A DNA stretch of 41,780 bases from Miniphocaeibacter sp964345925 (GCA_964345925.1 CAYFSP010000012.1:1-41780); one strand, 5' to 3'; counted from the first letter of the stretch, positions 24,945 to 34,001 are shown. A program made the numbers and translations. Notes: generated from the letters alone by a model not told the origin.

Positions 24945-26066
24945 TTAATATCTGTAAATTGCTGAAATGCCAGTATCTGTTGGCATTCTTTCCTTAGGTA
25001 GAACTACAACATTTCCCTTGTTTTCAAGAACGAGTTCTCCAATATCGTTTAATACATCATTTATTTCCACTTTGTCCAAATCATCTTCTATTATTTTTCC
25101 ATCTTCTAAACTTATTTTGCCAGGAATCAGTTTATCTGACTCTAGAAGTAGAGTTTCTATCCTACCAGATATAACTTTTTTACCAATATCTTTTATATTA
25201 TCACTAGCAAGTCCATTTCCTTTATTATCTAAAAATCTATTTACCAGTTTTTTTGTTTCATTCAAGTAAATTTTTTCGACTATTTTCCATGATTCATGTT
25301 TAATATCATCAATATTCATAGATTCAAAATCCTTATTTATGCCTTCTATAAGTAAAAATCTATTATTTGTAATATTTCTAAACTCACCTTGATATTGAGG
25401 TAATGCTACAAGAACTAATGGAGCTTCTGTTGGTTTAGAATAAAAATCTAAAATATATTTATCTACATTTCTTAAAAATTTAATTGTTTCTTTACTTATT
25501 TCGTCTCTATTACTACCTGTTTTATACATATATTCAACATCTTTTGATAGATCCAAAACCTCTAAATCATATTCTTTCCTTATATCCTTTGGTATTTCTT
25601 CAGAATTTTCTATTTCATTTAATCCGTATCTATCTCCATAATAAAGCTTAAAATACTCCCTATTAACACCTAGAACATAATATTTATCCATAGATTGATA
25701 AACTCTAATAAGGGGTTTAATATGGAAATTATCAGATACAATTGTAAGTTCCCTTATGTCCCTAGACAGAATATATATAATGAAATCATTTCTACTTAAG
25801 AATATTGCTAATCCATCCTTTGTCCTATTCCAAAAAACAAAATCATCAAGTAATTCATTTAATGGAGTTAAAATTTCTAAAACATCTTTTTTAGAATATT
25901 TCTGTAATAATGATCTTTCGGCTTTCTGAATTTGATTTTTAAATAGAATTTTATCTTTTTTACTTCCGACAGCATACCTATGAGTTGGCATATAAATGGA
26001 AATACAAATATCTCCTCTATTATAGAAAATATCGTTTGGAAATTCATTTACTATTTTATAATTCAT
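24945..26066 (-). CDS. Bacterial eRF1-like protein (baeRF family, probably family 7)
   Basis: 373 aa protein resembling the bacterial archaeo-eukaryotic release-factor (baeRF) group, best fitting the family 7 pattern by eye. It has SIYMPTHR near the N-terminus, FKNQIQKAERSL, FWNRTKDGLAIFLS, FHIKPLIRVYQSMDKYYVLGVNREYFKLYYGDR, PLVLVALPQYQGEFRNITNN, and the terminal GNVVVLPKERMPTDTGISAIYRY, which has the Lys/Arg-rich turn and closing RY of the family. Members are distant homologues of eRF1/Pelota-type proteins; the cellular role is not settled, and ribosome rescue or stress roles have only been proposed. GAGGGGTGA precedes the ATG. It is a single-gene unit with nothing functionally related nearby. 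Confidence 0.75.
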   Translation of the reverse strand: MNYKIVNEFPNDIFYNRGDICISIYMPTHRYAVGSKKDKILFKNQIQKAERSLLQKYSKKDVLEILTPLNELLDDFVFWNRTKDGLAIFLSRNDFIIYILSRDIRELTIVSDNFHIKPLIRVYQSMDKYYVLGVNREYFKLYYGDRYGLNEIENSEEIPKDIRKEYDLEVLDLSKDVEYMYKTGSNRDEISKETIKFLRNVDKYILDFYSKPTEAPLVLVALPQYQGEFRNITNNRFLLIEGINKDFESMNIDDIKHESWKIVEKIYLNETKKLVNRFLDNKGNGLASDNIKDIGKKVISGRIETLLLESDKLIPGKISLEDGKIIEDDLDKVEINDVLNDIGELVLENKGNVVVLPKERMPTDTGISAIYRY

Positions 26067-26322
26067 GTAATCACCCCTCTAATAAATGAAAGCCTTACAA
26101 TCTATTTACCTCAATAATAAAGCAATAAAACATTTATATGAAATATAATTTAAAATTATCTATTTTTTTGAGTATATTTATGCTCGAAATTGTAGTTAAA
26201 ATTGGTTCTACAATATTTTTTATTAACAATAATATAAAATTCGTATATTTCTCCTTACCATTTAGTGATTTCATTATATAGTATTTATGCGTAGTATAAT
26301 ATTACACAATTATTAATCAATT
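26067..26322. other. Intergenic region ahead of the baeRF gene
   Basis: No gene seen. It must hold the minus-strand promoter of the baeRF gene. A 7-bp stem ATTGTAG (26189-26195) / CTACAAT (26208-26214) followed on the plus strand by ATTTTTTATT looks like a small terminator with no obvious gene before it. A short untranslated RNA cannot be excluded. Confidence 0.3.
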
Positions 26323-26351
26323 AAAAAATCTCCTTATTAAGGAGATTTTTT
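26323..26351 (-). terminator. Terminator of the wall-hydrolase gene
   Basis: AAAAAATCTCCTT (26323-26335) / AAGGAGATTTTTT (26339-26351), loop ATT. It abuts the stop codon of the minus-strand gene. Confidence 0.9.
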
Positions 26352-27490
26352 TAATATTCTAAAAATAATTTTGGATTTTGAAAGCTTGATTTTATTCCTG
26401 TACTCATGGAAAATCTAAATTTTGATTTATTTGTATTCTTATTTATTTCTACTGAACCTATGGCTTTGTATACATTTACGTTTTCGTCTTTTTCCACATT
26501 TACTTCATCTAAATTAGAATAATTGGAGTATATACCATTTTCATGTTGTATTACAATATACTTTCCATTGACCTCGTCTTCACCAATCTCAACGATTGTT
26601 CCATTATTTGTTGGATAGATGTAGGCTTTTTCCATTACTTCAAAATCTATTCCAGAAAAACCTTCTTTTGTATTACCATAATCATTTAATATATTGTATT
26701 CTATTTTTATAGGTATATTGAAATCCTCTGTATAATATTCCTTTTGTAATATTATATTTTGACCTAAATTTAAAAATGAATTTATATCTTCAATATTAGG
26801 GTTTAATTCTTTTAACGATTCTATACTAATATTGAAACTTTGTGAAACAGTTGATATTGTTTCTTCATTTTCCCTTTCTACCCTATAATTTACAGGAGTA
26901 TCATATTTCGTTAAATTATATTTTTCGATTATTTTATTTAACTTTTCATTGTAACTTCTATCTGTTGCATATTTTCCTGTTAATGATGCTGTTGCCTCTT
27001 CATATGTTTTTGCATTTGATTTCCAACAGCTTGAATAGTAATTTGAATCGTACTTAGTTCCCTTAACTAATGTTTGTGCATAATCTTCCATAGATTCTTT
27101 AAAGGAAGGATATGATCTAAAGGTGTCCGTTATATCGACTATATTACCACCATAGTCCTCCCATGTTTCGTAATCAGCCGACTTGCCTTTATAATCACCC
27201 TTTATTCCAAATATATTGTAATCTGGTGCATTGGATAAACCGGATTTTCCATAACCAGTTTCCAAACACCCCTGTGCTATCATTACTGATGCGTATATAT
27301 TATTTTCCTGCCCTATTCTTCTTGCTTCTTTTCCGAGTAATGCAATGAACTGATAATCGGAATACTGAGGTTCATTTTCTTGAACCAAAGTATTGTTTTC
27401 TACTTTGTTATCCGACGATGAAGCCATTGAAATCACTGGAGTAATTATTGTAACTATAGCTAACAATATAGCTATTTTTCTTTTATTCAT
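26351..27490 (-). CDS. Secreted wall hydrolase: GH73 glucosaminidase, LysM, degenerate M23
   Basis: 379 aa. A signal peptide (1-24, KRKIAILLAIVTIITPVISMAS) leads to a GH73 N-acetylglucosaminidase/muramidase domain (about 46-195) with the catalytic glutamate in GCLETGYGKSG (E77) and YNIFGIKG, TWEDYGG, FRSYPSFKESMEDYA. A LysM domain follows (about 201-248, YRVERENEETISTVSQ, LNPNIED, NLGQNIIL). The C-terminus (276-379) has the M23/LytM shape (GFSGIDF, NNGTIVEIG, IQHENGIYSNYSNL), but the zinc-binding positions are lost: the H of HxxxD is Phe and the HxH region is KFRFSM. The start is the second Met: AGAGGAAA lies just before the ATG at 27488-27490. It probably cleaves glycan strands, with the M23 part non-catalytic. 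Confidence 0.85.
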   Translation of the reverse strand: MNKRKIAILLAIVTIITPVISMASSSDNKVENNTLVQENEPQYSDYQFIALLGKEARRIGQENNIYASVMIAQGCLETGYGKSGLSNAPDYNIFGIKGDYKGKSADYETWEDYGGNIVDITDTFRSYPSFKESMEDYAQTLVKGTKYDSNYYSSCWKSNAKTYEEATASLTGKYATDRSYNEKLNKIIEKYNLTKYDTPVNYRVERENEETISTVSQSFNISIESLKELNPNIEDINSFLNLGQNIILQKEYYTEDFNIPIKIEYNILNDYGNTKEGFSGIDFEVMEKAYIYPTNNGTIVEIGEDEVNGKYIVIQHENGIYSNYSNLDEVNVEKDENVNVYKAIGSVEINKNTNKSKFRFSMSTGIKSSFQNPKLFLEY

Positions 27491-27559
27491 TAATTTTCCT
27501 CTCATTTCTAAATTTCACAAGTTTTAATTATAGCACATTTGTTCTTATATACAAAGAAA

Positions 27560-27590
27560 AAACCAAGGTTCTATTTAAAAACCTTGGTTT
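27560..27590 (-). terminator. Terminator of exoA
   Basis: AAACCAAGGTT (27560-27570) / AACCTTGGTTT (27580-27590), loop of 9. On the minus strand it is followed by TTTTCTTTG. Confidence 0.85.
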
Positions 27591-27609
27591 CTTTACAGAA
27601 ATTTAATAT

Positions 27610-28368
27610 TTAAAATTCTATATCTAATTGTACTGGACAGTGATCACTTCCAAGTACTTCTTGTAGTATTTTAGCATCTTTTAAATTCTTTTCAAGTTTT
27701 TGTGATGCTAGGAAATAATCTATTCTCCAGCCAATATTCCTATCTCTTGATTGTCTAAAGTAGCTCCACCAAGAGTATTCATCTATAAGGTCAGGATAGA
27801 AGTATCTAAATGTATCGATAAAACCACTGTCGAGCAATTCAGTCATCTTTCCTCTTTCCTCATCTGTAAATCCAGCATTTCTTTTATTTGTTTTAGGATT
27901 TTTTAAGTCTATTTCTTTATGTGCTACGTTTAAGTCACCACATAGTATTACAGGCTTTATTTTGTCTAATTCAAGTAAATACTCTCTAAATACATTCTCC
28001 CAAACTTCTGTTCTATATTCTAAACGCTCTAATTTCTGTTTTGAATTTGGAGTGTAGCAGTTAACAAGATAAAAATCATCGTATTCAGCTGTTATAACTC
28101 TACCTTCTTGATCATGTTCCTCTATTCCAAGTCCGTATGTTATAGACAATGGTTCCGTTTTAGATATTGTAGCCGTTCCAGAGTAACCTGGTTTTACTGC
28201 TGAATTTATATACACATGATAATTTGGGAATTCAAATTCCCATTGTTCTGGTTTCATTTTTATTTCCTGTAAACATACTACATCAGCGTCTACTTCATTA
28301 AAAAAGTCCATAAAGCCTTTTTTCATAGCAGCTCTTAGACCGTTAACATTCCATGATATTAATTTCAT
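27610..28368 (-). CDS. exoA: Exodeoxyribonuclease III / AP endonuclease
   Basis: Mg2+-dependent base-excision-repair nuclease that cuts at abasic sites and has 3'-exonuclease activity. 252 aa: MKLISWNVNGLRAAMKKG, the metal-binding glutamate in CLQEIKM, GYSGTATISK, NCYTPNSKQKLERLEYR, CGDLNVAHKEIDLKNPKTNKRNAGFTDEER, WRIDYFLAS and the catalytic GSDHCPVQLDI. This is the standard Bacillota ExoA architecture. GAGGTGG precedes the ATG. It is monocistronic, with its own terminator. Confidence 0.96.
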   Translation of the reverse strand: MKLISWNVNGLRAAMKKGFMDFFNEVDADVVCLQEIKMKPEQWEFEFPNYHVYINSAVKPGYSGTATISKTEPLSITYGLGIEEHDQEGRVITAEYDDFYLVNCYTPNSKQKLERLEYRTEVWENVFREYLLELDKIKPVILCGDLNVAHKEIDLKNPKTNKRNAGFTDEERGKMTELLDSGFIDTFRYFYPDLIDEYSWWSYFRQSRDRNIGWRIDYFLASQKLEKNLKDAKILQEVLGSDHCPVQLDIEF

Positions 28369-28466
28369 TTATCCACCTCAAATTTATTCTTACTTACTAT
28401 CATACCCTATTTATTATATCTTATTTAAGATTAATTATCATTATTCAATATAATTTAAGGTAAAAG

Positions 28467-28475
28467 TGATATAAT
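28467..28475 (+). promoter_or_regulatory. Extended -10 promoter TGATATAAT for the membrane-protein/M16C pair
   Basis: TG (28467-28468), A, TATAAT (28470-28475), about 22 nt before the ATG, with the GAGGAT ribosome-binding site between. The leader would be only about 15 nt long. Confidence 0.55.
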
Positions 28476-28496
28476 TCTAGTATTGAGGATAAAATT

Positions 28497-29078
28497 ATGA
28501 AGAATTTTAATGAGGAAAAACTTAAAAGTTTTATAAAAAACAAGGATTTTGTTATGGCAAATAATTATATTAAAAATTCATTGCTTTTATCAGAGGAAGA
28601 ATCCATAAAATATTTATATGAATTCATTAATAAAAACGATATTAATATTAAAAATGATAATATTAGGGTAAAGGATAATGATATAGGAATTAAAAAACTG
28701 ATTTCACAAACAATATTAAATAGTATTTTATTTTTTGTTTTATTGATTGTTTTTTTATTTTTTCTATTAAATTATAATAAGTATAAAAATATTGCCGTTT
28801 TAATTATTATATTTACATTGGTTTTAATTGTCGGATTTTATTTAATTTTATTAATTTTTGATATGACAATGAAAAAAATTGATATTATTTGTGGGTATTA
28901 TAAACTTTACAAAACAAATGGAGTTTTTTTCAGCAATTATATAATTAAATTTGAAAATGGAAAAAATATTATGATTCCAAGACATATTTACTTTAAACTT
29001 GAAAAATATAGTTATTGTATAATTGAAAGATATAAATATAGTAAGATTTTAAAAAATATTAAATATAAGGAGATTTAA
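28497..29078 (+). CDS. Uncharacterised two-helix membrane protein
   Basis: 193 aa, family not recognised. A short soluble N-terminus (1-65, charged and helical) is followed by two adjacent membrane segments, ILFFVLLIVFLFFLL and AVLIIIFTLVLIVGFYLILLIF. A cytoplasmic-looking C-terminal domain (about 125-193) contains FFSNYIIKFENGKNIMIPRH, which looks like a small beta-rich fold. The positive-inside bias (KYKN between helices, KKID after) suggests both termini on the same side. Its stop is directly followed by the M16C peptidase start, so the two are cotranscribed; whether they work together is unknown. Confidence 0.75.
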   Translation: MKNFNEEKLKSFIKNKDFVMANNYIKNSLLLSEEESIKYLYEFINKNDINIKNDNIRVKDNDIGIKKLISQTILNSILFFVLLIVFLFFLLNYNKYKNIAVLIIIFTLVLIVGFYLILLIFDMTMKKIDIICGYYKLYKTNGVFFSNYIIKFENGKNIMIPRHIYFKLEKYSYCIIERYKYSKILKNIKYKEI

Positions 29079-31979
29079 ATGACACACGGTTTTAAATTAA
29101 TCAAAGAAGAATTTATTAAGGATATAGAGTCAAATGTAAAATTATACCAACATGAAAAATCTGGTGCTAGACTTATGGCAGTGGAGAATGATGACAACAA
29201 TAAGGTTTTTGGAATAGGTTTTAGAACCCCTCCAAAAGACTCTACAGGCGTTGCACATATTTTAGAACATTCAGTTTTAAACGGTTCAAGAAAGTTTAAG
29301 ACGAGAGAACCATTTATGGACTTAATAAAAAGTTCATTACAGACATTTTTAAATGCAATGACTTATTCCGATAAGACGATTTATCCTGTTGCTAGTAGAA
29401 ATGACAAAGATTTTCATAATTTAATGGATGTTTACTTAGATGCAGTATTCTTTCCTGCTGTTAAGACAAAAAAGGAAATATTCTTACAAGAGGGTTGGCA
29501 TTATGAAATAAACGATATAAATGATGATATTACCTACAAGGGTGTAGTATATAACGAAATGAAAGGTGCATATTCATCACCTGATACGGTTATGTACTAT
29601 GAATTTGCCAAAGGACTTTTTCCAGACTCAATTTACGGAAATGAATCTGGAGGAGAACCTTATAATATTCCAAATTTAAAATATGAAGACTTTTTAGAGT
29701 TTTATAATAGTTACTATCATCCTGTTAATTCATATATTTATCTATATGGAGATATGGATGTAGATGAACAATTAAAATTTATAAACGATGAGTATTTAAA
29801 CAATTTTGAAAAAATAGAACTAGATTCTTCAATAAAGGAACAAGCTCCTTTTAAGGAGGTAAGAAAACTTAAGAGAGAGTACTCAATAGCTTCAAATGAA
29901 AATCCAGAGAATAAGGATATTTTAATTTATGGAGTACAATCAGGTAAAAAATATAATTTACTAGAAGCATATACTAATAATATACTTCGTTCAGTTCTAT
30001 TTTCTGGCGATGGTTCCCCATTGAAATTATCATTACTTGAAAAGGGTATTGGTGAAGATATTGATGACCTTTCAACTGATGGAATGGAACTTGGGCTTGG
30101 AATTACGGCAATTAACACTTCAGTAGACAAAGTGGATGAATTTACTTCTATAATAGATGAAGAATTGAGAAAATTAGTAAAAAATGGCATTGATAAAGAA
30201 CAATTAGAGGCCAATTTGAATAAATTGGAATACTATTTAAGAGAGACTGGAAACTATCCAACAAAGGGAATTATTTATTATACATCTGCACTGGATAGCT
30301 GGTTATATGATGGAGATCCAACAGCGGAGTTTAAATATGAAGGAGTTTTAAAGGATTTAAGGGATAAGATAAATACTGATTATTATGAAAGATTTGTAGA
30401 GGAAAAAATACTTAATAATAATCATAAGGTGATTATTTCTTTAAAGGCAACTCCAGGACTTAATGCTAAAAAGGATAAGGAAGTTGTTGAAAAATTAAAA
30501 GAATTCAAAAATTCTTTATCAGAGAAAGAATTGAAAGCGTTAATAGAAGAGAATAAGATATTAAATGAATTCCAAAATAGAGAGGATACTCAGGAGGAAA
30601 AAGATACTATTCCTTCATTAGAGCTTTCAGATATTAAAGCCGACGTATTAGAAATACCTTCCATTGAAGAAAAAGTTGATGAATATACAATACTATACCA
30701 TCCATTATTCACAGGGAAAATAAATTATATAGACTTTGTATTCGATTTAGAGTTTGCAAAAGAAGAGGACTTACCATATATTTCTCTTTTAAGTGATCTA
30801 CTAGGTATGGTAGATACAAATAAATATTCATACACTGATTTAGATACGAAGATATATCTTGATACTGGTGGATTGGATACTGTTCACTCTACAATATACA
30901 ATCAAAGAGAAGGTGGAGGATATTTCAAGAAATTCACCATAACGTCAAAAGCTGTTGTAGCAAAAACTGAAAAAATGTTTGAACTAATAGAGGAAATAGC
31001 ATTAAATAGTAAATTCAACAGTATAAAGAGAATTAGAGAAATTCTACAGATTATAAAGTTAAAATTTGAAAGTGAAGTTGTAGAAAGTGGTCATCAATTT
31101 GGACTTTTAAAAACCAATAGCTACTATTCACAACAGGGAATGTACAATGAAAAAATAGCTGGAATATCATATTATGATTTTATTGTGGATTTAGATAAGA
31201 ATTTAGAGAGTAGAATATCTGAATTAGAAAGTAAATTAAAAAATATTTCCAAAAAAATATTCAATAGAAATAATATGATTTTTAATATAACAACAGATGA
31301 AGAAGAAAAAGAAAATGTATTGAAACTAAGTAAAGGATTTATTTCAAAACTTAGTAACGATAAAAATGAAAATGGTAATTTAGAGTTTAAATTAAATAAG
31401 AAAAATGAAGGCATAATGACTTCTTCCAATGTTAACTATGTAATAAAATCATGTAATTTAAATAAATTAGGATATGAGTACAATGGAAGTCATGTAGTAC
31501 TTTCCAATATACTATCCAGTACTTATCTTTACAATAGTATAAGAGCCCAAGGTGGAGCTTATGGTACTGGAATGTCCATAACAAATGCTGGAAATATATT
31601 CTTCTATTCCTATAGGGATCCTAATATAAAGAATACAATAGACGTTTATAACAACACTGGAGAATTTTTAAGGAAACTTGAAATAAGTGAAGATGAATTA
31701 TCACAATTTATAATTGGTTCAATTTCAAAATTTGATCCACCTGTTACAAACCCAACAAAGGGTAAAGTTGCACTTTCCATGTATATGTCAGGACAGACCT
31801 CTGATGATTTAAGAAAGAATTTAGATGAAGCATTAAATACTAAATTAGACGAATTAAAAGAGTTTGCTTCAAGTATTGACTATGCTATGAAAGAAAATTA
31901 TATGGCAACAATTGGAAATAGCGAACAAATAGAGGAAAATAAGGAACTATTTGGTGAGATGAGATTACTGAAGTCCTAG
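29079..31979 (+). CDS. M16C-family zinc metallopeptidase (PreP/Cym1-like)
   Basis: 966-residue two-lobed peptidase of the presequence-protease type, which degrades short peptides inside a closed chamber. The inverted zinc motif HILEH (H60, E63, H64) and the third ligand E160 in VYNEMKGAYSSP lie in the N-terminal lobe. GSRKFKTREPFMDLIKSSLQTFLNAMTYSDKT is the substrate-lid signature. The C-terminal lobe has GGAYGTGMSI and FFYSYRDPN. No signal peptide is seen, so it should be cytoplasmic. The last residues after KELF (GEMRLLKS) run into the odd block at 31953-32092 and may not be original. AAGGAG at 29069-29074 precedes the ATG. Confidence 0.93.
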   Translation: MTHGFKLIKEEFIKDIESNVKLYQHEKSGARLMAVENDDNNKVFGIGFRTPPKDSTGVAHILEHSVLNGSRKFKTREPFMDLIKSSLQTFLNAMTYSDKTIYPVASRNDKDFHNLMDVYLDAVFFPAVKTKKEIFLQEGWHYEINDINDDITYKGVVYNEMKGAYSSPDTVMYYEFAKGLFPDSIYGNESGGEPYNIPNLKYEDFLEFYNSYYHPVNSYIYLYGDMDVDEQLKFINDEYLNNFEKIELDSSIKEQAPFKEVRKLKREYSIASNENPENKDILIYGVQSGKKYNLLEAYTNNILRSVLFSGDGSPLKLSLLEKGIGEDIDDLSTDGMELGLGITAINTSVDKVDEFTSIIDEELRKLVKNGIDKEQLEANLNKLEYYLRETGNYPTKGIIYYTSALDSWLYDGDPTAEFKYEGVLKDLRDKINTDYYERFVEEKILNNNHKVIISLKATPGLNAKKDKEVVEKLKEFKNSLSEKELKALIEENKILNEFQNREDTQEEKDTIPSLELSDIKADVLEIPSIEEKVDEYTILYHPLFTGKINYIDFVFDLEFAKEEDLPYISLLSDLLGMVDTNKYSYTDLDTKIYLDTGGLDTVHSTIYNQREGGGYFKKFTITSKAVVAKTEKMFELIEEIALNSKFNSIKRIREILQIIKLKFESEVVESGHQFGLLKTNSYYSQQGMYNEKIAGISYYDFIVDLDKNLESRISELESKLKNISKKIFNRNNMIFNITTDEEEKENVLKLSKGFISKLSNDKNENGNLEFKLNKKNEGIMTSSNVNYVIKSCNLNKLGYEYNGSHVVLSNILSSTYLYNSIRAQGGAYGTGMSITNAGNIFFYSYRDPNIKNTIDVYNNTGEFLRKLEISEDELSQFIIGSISKFDPPVTNPTKGKVALSMYMSGQTSDDLRKNLDEALNTKLDELKEFASSIDYAMKENYMATIGNSEQIEENKELFGEMRLLKS

Positions 31980-32092
31980 TAAGACGTAACACCACGAGCG
32001 AAGGAGTGGCATATACCTCTAGTGCAAAATTTTCCAAAGAATGGTATTTTATGATTTGAAGCAATCGACTGCTGTCCAAATCTTTACCCTCC
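31953..32092. repeat. Hairpin-rich block of foreign composition, possible dispersed repeat
   Basis: Bases 31971-32090 contain 48 G/C of 120 (40%), against about 20% in the next 70 bases. The block holds GATTTG (32053-32058) / CAAATC (32077-32082) with an inner AGCA/TGCT stem around ATCGAC, and CCAC (31992-31995) / GTGG (32006-32009). On the minus strand it is open for about 69 codons (LENFALEVYATPSLVVLRL...), with a TTG near 32094. No known RNA or IS could be assigned. It begins inside the last codons of the peptidase gene. It could be a dispersed repeat or an uncharacterised RNA. Confidence 0.4.
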
Positions 32093-32155
32093 AATAAAAT
32101 ATAACAAAATCATAGATTTTTGTATTTTTATTATTAGGCTGAGAAATTAAATATT

Positions 32156-32180
32156 AAGGGACTCTTTAGAGTCCCTTTTG
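32156..32180 (+). terminator. Terminator after the M16C gene
   Basis: AAGGGACTCT (32156-32165) / AGAGTCCCTT (32168-32177), then TTG and an AT tract. It lies downstream of the odd block. Confidence 0.8.
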
Positions 32181-32197
32181 TATTTTAAGGAGTTATT

Positions 32198-32323
32198 ATG
32201 AATTATAGAAAATTTATTAAATTAAAGACTACAGGCTATCCTAATATTAAATTGGGAGTATTAGAAAAAAACATAAAGGGAATGAAATTTTGGAGTTCCT
32301 TGGATTTTAAAAAAATAAAATAA
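32198..32323 (+). pseudogene. 41-codon gene remnant
   Basis: AAGGAG (32187-32192) stands 5 nt before an ATG opening 41 codons: MNYRKFIKLKTTGYPNIKLG, then VLEKNIKGMKFWSSLDFKKIK and a stop. The good ribosome-binding site and the protein-like YPNIKLGVLE suggest a real N-terminus cut short. From 32324 to 32491 only fragments such as NKTKFNVFEMEKILIFNK remain between stops, probably the decayed rest. Family not recognised; a genuine short peptide is the alternative. Confidence 0.35.
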
Positions 32324-32491
32324 AGTAATATAGAGGTTAATAAAACTAAGTTTAATGTATTTGAAATGGAAAAAATTCTAATCTTTAATAAATAAAGTTT
32401 GGAAGTATTACAAAGAAGTAATATACTAAATACAACAGAAAATGTAAAATAATAACCAATGTATCAATATAAAAAATAATTAGGATAGATT

Positions 32492-32983
32492 ATGAAAAAA
32501 TTAAATATTTATGAACTTGTAAGTCAATTGGATATGATGTTTGAAGAGAATAGCTATTTCATAGATATTAGCACAGGAAAAATTATTGAAATAGAAAATA
32601 GATTCTTAGAAATGGCTGAAGAAGGAGAAGATGGGGATATTGCTTCTTTACTCGGTTGGGAGAAAAAAGAAATATCTCTGGCAGAGAATATTTTAACTAA
32701 TAAGAAAGATATGGTTTCATTTCCTAATAAATATGAGATAGATGAATATCATATTATAGAAGATTTTAGTGAGTCGTATTCTAATGAATATATAAGAATA
32801 TTTTTATTAGAAGTAATTAAAGGTAGAGGAGCTTTTAGAAGATTTAAAAATGCTGTACATAATTTTAATATAGAGAAAGAATGGTATAAATACAAAGATT
32901 CTTATATGTTAAAATTTGCAAAAGAATGGTGTGAAATTAATGAAATAGAATATATATATGGAGATGCTGATTATTACGAATAA
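32492..32983 (+). CDS. UPF0158 family protein
   Basis: 163 aa. It matches the UPF0158 (PF03682) layout: an N-terminal LNIYELVSQLDMMFEENSYFIDISTGKIIEIE, a central FPNKYEIDEYHIIEDF and the C-terminal GRGAFRRFKNAVHNFNIEKEWYKYKDSYMLKFAKEWCEIN. Function unknown in the family; members are soluble and acidic. AGGAT lies just before the start. Its last 26 nt overlap the next gene in another frame, so the two are translated together. Confidence 0.8.
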   Translation: MKKLNIYELVSQLDMMFEENSYFIDISTGKIIEIENRFLEMAEEGEDGDIASLLGWEKKEISLAENILTNKKDMVSFPNKYEIDEYHIIEDFSESYSNEYIRIFLLEVIKGRGAFRRFKNAVHNFNIEKEWYKYKDSYMLKFAKEWCEINEIEYIYGDADYYE

Positions 32984-34001
32984 AAAAGTAGATAATAAAA
33001 AACCGCTATTGAAACAATGGACTAGCTTATATAACTTGGCAGCAGAAATTAAAGAAATACAGCCTTGGGATAAATTATGGGATATTGATATTATAACTAT
33101 AAAGTTGCCAAATTATGATGAACCTGCATTTGTATCTATAATGGGACAAGGTGGAAATACTTACGGAATTGGAGTATATTACGGCTATGAATCATTCTTA
33201 AAATTAAGTAGTCTTATTTCTCAAGATATTGATACACCTTCTAGTATGGAGCTTTTCACACAGGATTGTATTACATGTTATTTTGGAGACAGAGAAGAAA
33301 TTGAACCAGAAGATAGAGAAATTATGAATAAGTTAGGTCTCAAATTTCGAGGAAGAAATGCATGGACATATTTTCGCTCTATGAAACCAGGGTTATACCC
33401 GTGGTTCATCAATAGGGAACAAGCTGAGTTGATGATAGAAGTTTTTCAAAACTTTTTAGAAGCGTATAAGTATATGATATCAAGTGATGAAAAAATTGAT
33501 TTTGAAAAAGGTGAAACATTATTTAGATATTATTCTGAGGAAGATAAAGAGTGGAAAAATACATCTAAGCAAATATCAGAATTTATTAAATATGGATCTT
33601 TGACTGTATTAAAAGATGAATTACTTTTAAAACAATTAGAAAAACAGCCCAAAAATAACTCAGAGTTAGAATATGATATTTTCTATTTTCCAACTCCAAT
33701 TCAAGAAAATAAAAAAGATGTGCCTTTTTTACCAGCTATGGCATTATTAGTCAGTGTATCAACTGGAGAGATATTGGACCAATTTATTATGGATAAAAAA
33801 CATGGAAGAGAAAATATTACCTTTGGAATTATAATTAATCACATTATGGAAAATGGAAGACCATCTAAGATTTATGTTAGAGACCATAGAATTGCAAATA
33901 TTCTTATATATTTATGTGAAAAAATTGATGTAAAGTTAGAAATTGGAAAGGGAATGCCTGTTATTAATACATTTTTTGAAAATTTCTTAGAATTTATGTA
34001 G
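32958..34001 (+). CDS. Uncharacterised DUF7309/DUF6930-like protein
   Basis: 347 aa, soluble. The N-terminal half carries LLKQWTSLYNLAAEIKEIQPWDKLWDIDIITI and FVSIMGQGGNTYGIGVYYG, a pattern I associate with DUF7309. The C-terminal half (FLPAMALLVSVSTGEILDQF, GRPSKIYVRDHRIANIL) resembles DUF6930. No catalytic motif can be named. The start (ATG 32958, alternative ATG 32964) lies inside the UPF0158 gene, and no separate ribosome-binding site is needed if translation is coupled. The gene is intact although its flanks hold broken genes. DUF names are from memory and should be treated as tentative. Confidence 0.6.
   Translation: MEMLIITNKKVDNKKPLLKQWTSLYNLAAEIKEIQPWDKLWDIDIITIKLPNYDEPAFVSIMGQGGNTYGIGVYYGYESFLKLSSLISQDIDTPSSMELFTQDCITCYFGDREEIEPEDREIMNKLGLKFRGRNAWTYFRSMKPGLYPWFINREQAELMIEVFQNFLEAYKYMISSDEKIDFEKGETLFRYYSEEDKEWKNTSKQISEFIKYGSLTVLKDELLLKQLEKQPKNNSELEYDIFYFPTPIQENKKDVPFLPAMALLVSVSTGEILDQFIMDKKHGRENITFGIIINHIMENGRPSKIYVRDHRIANILIYLCEKIDVKLEIGKGMPVINTFFENFLEFM

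Noticed and set aside
31953..32092. tRNA or rRNA fragment in the higher-GC block
   Set aside because: No T-loop, anticodon stem or recognisable rRNA segment; stems do not fold into a cloverleaf.
31885..32094. 69-codon minus-strand frame through the odd block
   Set aside because: It starts at TTG and its last third overlaps the M16C gene antisense. More likely a by-product of a repeat or RNA, so it was described as part of the block and not called as a gene.
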